A DNA stretch of 64,000 nucleotides, taken from the NCBI RefSeq assembly GCF_963169125.1, contig NC_084798.1, positions 195,419,481-195,483,480 on the forward strand, read 5' to 3'. Of this stretch, positions 56,816 to 64,000 are shown piece after piece (the stretch's first letter is position 1; every line of letters begins with the position of its first letter). The notes under the pieces were generated by a model. The model was not told the DNA's origin, ran no database searches, and saw only the letters and a program-made list of their open reading frames with translations. The translations under genes were made by a program, and so were the position numbers. The DNA is from Humulus lupulus (Eukaryota; Streptophyta; Magnoliopsida; Rosales; Cannabaceae).

Positions 56816-57630
56816 GATATACATGGTATAGAAAGACATTTATATCCCTATTTAACTAACTTTTTTATTATACAAAAATCCAACCGGTAACCAAAACCGG
56901 TTGTCATGAGTAAAAATTGTATATTAAAATAAAAAGTAGGTCTTTACCCTATTAAGCTACTGTCAAAATAGTACACATAAGTGTACTTAACCCAACACTT
57001 TTTCAATAAAACAATTGGGATATAATAGATTGAAGAAGCGGAAGTCATTCCCCTAACAATATGTGCGGTTTGGAATCGGGGCCATATATATATATATATA
57101 TATATATATACTTTATCAATTTTGTTCTTGAGTTTTGGAGAACGCGTTAAACAAAATTTCTTCTTTGTTCTTTTTGTGGTTTTGGACCCTTGTTTTGGAG
57201 TAGGAAAAACTCAAGTAAGTGGAGGTCCACGCTTGCAATGAGTGATGTAACAAGGGGCCTAAGACAATTTCAGCGTTGTTGGAATTAAGGAAAATTGATG
57301 AAAAAATTGAATCTTTGAAGCTGATGTTCACACTAGGTTTCAATAAGGCTCTTTTGAAAAGATCTTGATTTCATGAGATGATGATGATAGGGTTATATGA
57401 TGTTTTAATAAGTCAAATAGATACTCTGAATTTTAAATTTGATGTATAAATTTATAATTTATTGGTAGTATTTTCAATAGCTTAATATTAATTGGAAGGT
57501 TTTCGAGTGGTACAAAATTTATTACCTTGTGAGATGAAATTGAAACTCTATGGTCAAAAATATAGTATAGCTAAAGGGTGTTTGTACAGTAGGAATTAAT
57601 TTTTCCAAATCATTTCAATAATTTATTTAA
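56816..57630. other. Intergenic with TA microsatellite
   Basis: No gene. A run of about thirteen TA repeats lies at 57086-57111. Short frames nearby are chance. Confidence 0.6.
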
Positions 57631-57994
57631 GGGTTTATATTTTTTTGGACTCCGTATTTTCTCTCATTACTTGTTTAGACCATGTATTTTGATAAATTCT
57701 TTTTTGGACCTTGTGTTTTGTAAAATAGTTCAAATAAACTCATAAACTTAATTTTGATAAAGAAAAAAATTAAATACAACAACATAATTATTAGGAAAAA
57801 TTATTTTGTTTTTGTTTTAAATTGTTAGTTTAATGAATTATTTGTAATTTTAGCTTTGAAAATTTTGATCAAAATTGAATTTACAGTTCTATTTGAACAA
57901 TTTTATAAAACACAGGGTCCAAAAAGTCATTTGTCAAAACACAGGATCCAAATAGATAATTGAACAAAACACAATGTCCAAAAATGTATAAACC
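57631..57994. mobile_element. MITE with long terminal inverted repeats
   Basis: Left arm GGGTTTATATTTTTTTGGAC and right arm, in reverse, GGTTTATACATTTTTGGACA. The inverted similarity extends for about 100 bp on each side through several TTTGGACC-TGTGTTTT blocks. About 364 bp, non-coding. The form suggests a Mutator-type MITE; flanks ATTTATTTAA and ATTTATATTT are only partly alike. Confidence 0.72.
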
Positions 57995-59227
57995 ATTTAT
58001 ATTTAACTAAAGATTATAATTCATTTGTAAATTACAACATTTGTGTAAAATTTCTCAAATTTAAATTATATGTTTAAGCTACATTAGTGTTATTTGTAGT
58101 TTTAAGTCTTATTTGGCTAAGTTTTTGGTTTAGCTTATAAATAAAATCATAAGATAAATAAAATGCGACTTATTTTTTGTGTTTCAATATATTTTTTAAT
58201 GAAAAGTTATTTTCAAAGTATTTGGATGTTAATTAAAAAAAAATTCTTTTATGAATAAATTTAGAATAATAAAAATGATTTTAATCTAGAAAATAATAAA
58301 CAAGAGCTTAAAGAAACTAGGATAATGGAGCCTTAATGTGTCAAACATACATAATAGCCTCAATTTTCCTACAAACTTATATAAAAGATAAAACTAAATA
58401 AAAAAGGAGAGAGAAAGAGAGTTTCATGTTGTTTAGTGATGGAAAAACCAGATGGAGAGGAAAGGTATATATTAAATCAAGTTAAGAAAACCTATCTTTT
58501 AATAGTGGGAAAAACAGCTTATTTTGTTAATTATTTTATTTTTTTAGTGGAATTTATCTTTTTATTTTTTTTGTTCAAAGCTGCACTCAAGCAGAATCCT
58601 GAATACAAGAGACAAATTTCTTATAAGCAACCGACAAATCACAGGCCAAAGAAAATGAAATAAAATAATGGGAAAGAGAGCCTAAAACCCACATTTTTGA
58701 ATGATTCTCTTGATACTTTGCAGACCCCACCAACAAATGACCAATTGATTAGATTGTACAGCACATTCTTATCAAGTACAAGGTATTAGCAACTGGCTCC
58801 ATTTCAAGTATCTATCTATCTAATTACTAGTGTGAAGAAATGTACACAGGAGTAACTATTTAGAAAACACTGCAGAGAACAGAAACCAGTATCTATGGCT
58901 GTTATCTTCATCAAAAAGTGAGTTTACTAAACTAGAAAGATAATCACACAGATGAAGTACTTGTAATGAGTAGTAGAGGTGCACCAAAACATAATCACAT
59001 CATATCATTATAATAAATATAGATCCATAGCATTCCTTTTACAGAGTAAAAATCCGATCATACATGCTATCTGTGAACAATTCAACTAAATTTGTGGGAC
59101 AAGAGAGAGAAAAAGATAGAAGGAAATTGTGGCTTAGCTTAGCAAGGTAAGAATCCAAGCAATTGGCTTGGTTGTCTGCATGTATAAATATTGAACTGAA
59201 AAATTTGTAGTCAAACTTGAAGAAAAC
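57995..59227. other. Intergenic; 3' flank of the DUF1068 gene
   Basis: No supported gene. A 75-codon + frame at 58436-58663 has an ATG and a hydrophobic middle but no homology I recognise. The 58750-59227 part is the likely 3' UTR of the gene ending at 59228. Confidence 0.45.
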
Positions 59228-60868
59228 TTATTCCCCTTCCCAACCCAATTGGCGTGCACGCCGTTCCCATGTGGAAGTTACCTTTCTCTCCTTGATGAGC
59301 AATGCTTCGGAACGCTCTCTGGCCCCCTCGCAGGTTTCTGTCGCAGCATTGCATTTTTCTGCTTCCTTTTGGTACTGAGAAGCTATCCTTTTCGCTTCAG
59401 CAAATGTGACATTCATGTGACGGTTGTGTTCCTCGGCAACAGCCTCTTGCAGCTTCAACTCCTCCGTCAGAAGGTCCACAAATTGCTTTTCCATCTCCTG
59501 CTTTAGTTCCGGGTCATTACTTCCACAATCTGCACAAGCATAATGAGTATGAAATTCGAGTAACAGTTGAAAGCTAAGGAGTTTTCCTCTAGGCTCTAAG
59601 AATTATTTAATTAGTTTTTCAAATTCACAAGGAATCCTAACAAATACTCTACCTGAGATTGAGAGATTAGCTAAACCTGCAAAACAATGAAAACAACCGA
59701 AGATGACACTAGTCAGTAGATTAATAAGAAAGAAATGTCTTAATATAAAATGGATGCACTGCTAACTAAAAATCACTTTAATTTACCAATCACAGAAATA
59801 TTCAATGAAAAAGTTAACTAATCCAAACGTTGTAGCACATAATTTAAAATACAAAAAACATATTTTTTTTTACTACTGCTAACCAGGAATTTCTTGTGCA
59901 GTAAAAGAACATGATGAACATAGAAAATTTCTGAGATAGCTTGAAAAGAAGATAAATCTTGAAGTTGTAAGATCCAGTGAAAAGAAGATAAATCTTGAAG
60001 TTGTAAGATCCAGTGAAAGTATATATGCATGTCTGCCAGTGGAATCTTCAAGGAGTAAAATCCAATTAACGAATCTATGACTAAACGAGGGATAATTATA
60101 AACTCATATCCATAAACAGTTTCACAAACCTCAAGGATTCATAGACTTAGGAAAAGCAAACAAGATTTAAATACAAGTTAAAAGGTATTTTCATATCAAA
60201 GCATAAACATTTTGTTATCCGTGCACACAAAAAAGTAAGAAAACTTTGCAAACAAGGGACCCTAAAATCCAAAGTGGAATTCCTCATACATGAACTAAAT
60301 TCATCTTGAATTTATGTTAATAATCCGAATTGGGTTTCATTTATCAAAAAAATCAGAATCAACAAATACCCAGAGAAAGATAAGATGTCTCAATTAGGAA
60401 AAGGGCATCCTTAATTTTACTTTATTAAGCTCTAAACAAGGTAAAATAGAAGGATTCAGCGAAACCCCAAGTGGGTTTTTGTTTTCTTTTAAACATACAT
60501 CCGTACATCAAGAAAAAACTCTGAAATCCAACTGATCAAAACCTCAAATCGATGAAATGAGCACCATTCATTCTCGTTCCAAAACACATAAAAGTACAAA
60601 AACCAATGCGATCTAAAGCAATCCTGACAAAAAAATTGAAGAAAAAGCTGAACAAAACAAAACAAAACAGCATACCAGGAGCAATCTTGAGAAGCGACAA
60701 TGGAGGAGGGCAGTCACAAACGCAAGGAGCACAAGAGGTTTTTTCATCCCCAACGCTCATACCCTTCTTGAACCTCCAATACAAAGCCGGACCACACACA
60801 GCAAGAGCCGAAACCACTGCAAAAACCACTAGACAACACCTCAAGCAAGTCCCAGATCGCCTCGACAT
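59228..60868 (-). CDS. DUF1068 family membrane protein
   Basis: Exons inferred by eye, in coding order: 60868-60676, 59676-59653 and 59529-59228, giving 519 nt and 172 aa. The second is a 24-nt microexon. Introns are GT-AG. The product starts MSRRSGTC and has one membrane segment at about residues 11-31 (CCLVVFAVVSALAV...LYW). A cysteine cluster CAPCVCDC (46-53) and a proline stretch follow, then after ISDCGSNDPEL a long charged helical region (about 80-172) with LLTEELKLQEAVAEE, EAKRIASQYQKEAEKC and WERRARQLGW. This layout matches the plant-specific DUF1068 family in length and motifs. Function is unknown. The start ATG at 60868-60866 begins the conserved N-terminus. Confidence 0.92.
59943..60014. 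repeat. Perfect 36-bp tandem duplication in intron 1
   Basis: The 36-bp unit beginning gaaaagaagataaatcttga occurs twice without a mismatch (59943-59978 and 59979-60014), inside the first intron of the DUF1068 gene. Confidence 0.95.
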
Positions 60869-61705
60869 CTCTCTCACTCTCAATATGGAGTGAAGGAGCG
60901 AGTGTATTATAGTGAGAAATCAAAAGAAAAAGTGAGAGAGTGAGATCCAGAAAATGGAGTAATGGGTTGGGAGGGGTTGAAATGAATAATCACCAGTAGT
61001 GGGTATGGGTGTAAATATTCTTTCTAGTATGGAAGTGGAAGAAGAAGAAGGAGAAGAAGAAAGTGGTGTAATAATCCAAAGGTCACATTCGACAAAATTC
61101 ACTCTTCGAAATGGGGTATCAATGTACTAATTCCATATGTGACATTTATTTATTAATTTATTATAATTTATGGTACCCATTTCTACTATACTATTCTAAA
61201 TTATTGTTACATTTTCTCACAAGGGAAAAAAGACAAAGATATTAGATGTTCCATATGAGTTACACATTTATAGCATAGAGATGTACATATATAGACATTA
61301 GGTTCACTTTAAACGACTTGTCGTTTGCTACAAAAAAGATTGAGGTCTCTTATTGGTGTGGATAATTTATGTATAAAAATAAAATGTTTGTTTCCATTTT
61401 TTTACCAAAATTGTAATGAATGGTTAAAACTATTTCAATTACAAATCAACATAAATTTTATTATTAAATATTAAGAAATAAATTTTGTATTTTTTAGTGC
61501 ATTTCCAAAATATTTAGCATGTCACTTAGACATTAAATTATTTTATAAATTTTAAGAAATAATTTTATTGTATATTTGATGTGTGTCGTACTCAATTTAA
61601 TTATTTATTATTTATTAATTATATCAGCTACTTCAATATAACGGTAAATAGAAGTGAACCCACGAGGACCACGATTAAGATTAGTGAAAATTATATTTTA
61701 TATGA
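60869..61705. other. Upstream region of the DUF1068 gene
   Basis: The likely 5' UTR and promoter lie near 60869-61100, with a GAAGAAGAAG run at 61030-61060. No further gene to 61705. Confidence 0.5.
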
Positions 61706-61985
61706 GTTTTTTAATAAAGTTTTAAAAAATATGGCTTTTTTTTTACAAGTATTATTTTATGGTTTTTTAAAATTTGTATTCACTTCTATGGGATTTTTTT
61801 CCCATATTTTTGTAAAAAAATCATTAGTATGCCATATTTTTGTAAAAAATAATTATTATGCCATATTTTTTTTCCCATAATCTGATTTTTTTTAATTAAA
61901 TTTGTCCATACAAACTAAGAAAAATTTAATTACCATATTTTTGCATATTAAGGACTAAAAAGCCATATTTATGAAAAAATCCCTT
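61706..61985. mobile_element. Possible MITE with inverted ends
   Basis: Left (GTTTTTTAATAAAG...AATATGGCTTTT) and right, in reverse (GATTTTTTCATAAATATGGC), are similar. Inside, the block 'atgccatatttttgtaaaaaa' occurs two to three times (61828-61880). Low-complexity sequence makes this uncertain. Confidence 0.35.
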
Positions 61986-62019
61986 AAGATTATTATTCAA
62001 AATAAGAAAAATAAAAATT

Positions 62020-63353
62020 AAACAAGAGATTTTGTTTTAAAAACTAATAGTATAAAATAGAATAATGATTAAAGAGCTAAGGACAATACAATTTTTAAAG
62101 AAATAGTTAAGAATTATTCTCCACCTTCGGCAATCAATCTATCAACTATGAAAAATAATATTCCCTATTCTCAATTAAACTATTAAACCCGCAGATAACA
62201 CTTAAGCAGTCAATTGTCATAATTTTCCTATTATAATTAATTAAAGTCAAGGGCTCTTAATTAACCATTTTTACCAAGCAATAAACTTATTAAGCATGCA
62301 ATCTATTTAACCAAGAAAAAACATTACACTCTGTGGAAATAAGTTAATCTAGGCAACAAATTCATTAAGCATGAAATTCATTTAACCTAGGTTCTATTTT
62401 TCATCACAGTTAAAATATCAGTCACAATACCTTAATTGCAATTTATCACTCTACTTAGAATTCTAAACTATTAGGTGAATTATAATTCTAATATGATATT
62501 AGAATAATGCAAAATCCTAATTAGCGGTCGTCTAAACAAGATTTTACAAGATCCATGACATTCAAACAGTAAAATAAAAGCAATTTAATACAAGAGAATA
62601 GAATGAGTAAAATTTATCAATGCATTCAATATCCCATGTCTAAGGCTTTGAAAATAACCATTAACTAAAAAGAAAATTACTTCATAATCAAATTCATGAT
62701 CATAAACATAATATTCAATGAAAATAAATGAGAATTGAGAAGAAAGAAGATATAGACTGAAAAATAAAAATGACGATGTATTTTCTTCTCCTCTACCGCT
62801 CTAGACTCTAAAATTCACAATCCCAAAGTTATTCTAAAAGTTAACCCTAAACCATTTTATAGCCCCTTGAAAAATACATTTAATATTTAAAAATTAATGA
62901 AAAATGTTATTATCGGTCGTGGTTGCATCCGCTGGAGGCGTTACTGGGCATTTATCAAGCTCCAGCCACGGCCAGGACTTCTTGGCGACCGCGATCACTG
63001 AGTTATGTCCACCAAGGCCACGACTGGCCTTTACGCTGGTCGCGACCACTGCACATTTTCAGCGCGTGTGCAATTTCTTCAAAATCTTCAAATTTAGCCT
63101 TGAACCTTGTGTTTGGGGGCTTCTAAAACGTTTCAAACTCGTCCCAAACTTCATTTTGTCGAGTCCTATCATCTTTCGTTAAGATCTAGCCACAAAATAC
63201 ACAAAATTCATCAGTAAACTCTCATAAAAAATTTATTACCTAAAAATCAAAAACTCGTAAAAACAAAGCTAAGAAAACCTAAAAACACTAAAAATTAACA
63301 TTATCTAAGTGATAAAGGATAACAAATATAATACCAAAAATGCCCTTATCAAT
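62020..63353 (-). mobile_element. Probable antisense LTR-retrotransposon fragment
   Basis: Non-coding. The right end ...AATGCCCTTATCA reads on the minus strand as TGATAAGGGCATTTTTGG, which resembles LTR starts in several plant Gypsy groups. A GC-richer part at 62910-63060 is set in an AT-rich context. No PBS or partner LTR is visible. The short frames at 62904-63182 have no gene features. Confidence 0.4.
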
Positions 63354-63715
63354 ATTTTAAATTTTACAAGCATAAAAATTGATTATTATAAGTTTACTAT
63401 TTATTTTTATTCAAATGAGATAAATTTTTAATTTAAAATTATTTATATTTTTATTTTTAATATTTATACTTATATTTGTAATTAGTTAAAAAATATAATA
63501 AAATGTTTGATTAATCTTTTTTTTGTTTTTTTTATAAATATTTACATTTTAATATAAATATTTTAAAACAATATTGTATATATGTGGACAAATATTTTTT
63601 TTAAAATATTATTTACTACTAATTTTTTTTTAGAATGTATGTGCCAAAATAAATTTTAAAAATTTAAGAGAGATTTATTTGAAAAATAGTGATTTACAAG
63701 GAAAAAAAGGTCTCT

Positions 63716-64000
63716 TCTATATAAAATGTGTTTAGATAACATAAATTATGGGTTTTAACGGTTCTTTTTGTTAACTTTAATGAAAAATTCAAAATATTTA
63801 ATAGAATATACTTTTAAAACCAATTAAAAATAAATATTTATTAATTATATTAATATAAATTAAAATATTATAAAATATCATTAGATATTTATTAATTATA
63901 TTAATATAAATTTAAATATTATTATTATAATAATATTTAGAATAAATAATATTTTTACCCCTAAACTTTTAACACTACCAGATTGTGCCTCCTAAAATAT
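63716..64000 (+). mobile_element. Helitron-like copy 3, 5' end (runs off window)
   Basis: TCTATATAAAATGTGTTTAG followed by ATAACATAAATT and GTTAACTTTAATG matches the starts of the copies at 51914 and 52570. Its 3' end is beyond the window. Confidence 0.6.

Noticed and set aside
57086..57111. TA run as a regulatory element
   Set aside because: A simple microsatellite; no further signal.
60920..61102. Minus-strand frame upstream of the DUF1068 start
   Set aside because: Derived from a GAA/TTC-rich repeat, and separated from the gene by stops; the conserved N-terminus starts at 60868.
1..64000. tRNA, rRNA, telomere repeats or organelle DNA
   Set aside because: No cloverleaf, rRNA block or TTTAGGG array was seen; the only tRNA-like sequences are retrotransposon primer sites.

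Overview
This is plant nuclear DNA, almost certainly from a eudicot. It is AT-rich, has spliced genes with GT-AG introns, and carries three plant genes plus Ty3/Gypsy and Ty1/Copia retrotransposons, Helitron-like elements and MITE/fold-back elements. No species call is possible from sequence alone. All splice sites were placed by eye from GT/AG signals, frame continuity and family knowledge.

Positions 1-26,700 are a nested and rearranged LTR-retrotransposon block. A Ty1/Copia element (Copia-1, + strand) has its 5' LTR split by a Ty3/Gypsy element (Gypsy-1, minus strand, 1107-10295). Its gag-pol is split by two solo LTRs (11368-13299 and 13570-15453) with exact 5-bp target duplications. Downstream lie pieces of other Gypsy LTRs (19235-20015, 20016-22073), a 114-bp Copia fragment fused to the 3' end of a Gypsy pol (22074-22619), that Gypsy's 3' LTR (22620-24560), a second Copia-1 LTR copy (24561-25175) and a probable solo LTR (25269-26313).

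Positions 26,713 to about 35,672 are a minus-strand Helitron-like element split by a SIRE-like Copia element (26821-35041). The Copia has paired 1075-bp LTRs, a perfect initiator-Met PBS and a PPT, but carries a gag-core deletion, stop codons and a frameshift.

Positions 35,700-61,100 are the gene-bearing part. It holds a type-B cytokinin response regulator (39208-42842, +, six exons, 689 aa), a CBP60-family calmodulin-binding transcription factor (45166-49236, -, seven exons, 613 aa) and a DUF1068 membrane protein (59228-60868, -, three exons including a 24-nt microexon, 172 aa). The first two are tail-to-tail and are not obviously linked in function beyond both being signalling regulators. 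Between the second and third genes lie a 1.75-kb fold-back element just upstream of the CBP60 gene, a 414-bp fold-back element, two abutting Helitron-like copies, a GC-richer 178-bp tandem repeat array (54320-55839) and AT-rich 445-bp tandem repeats.

Positions 61,100-64,000 are intergenic: a MITE-like element, a probable antisense LTR fragment ending near 63353, and the 5' end of another Helitron-like copy running off the window. The most unusual structures are the 178-bp array, the fold-back complex beside the CBP60 promoter, duplicated short uORFs in the response-regulator leader, and a GGCGATATATCGCC-type palindrome shared by Gypsy and Copia LTRs.
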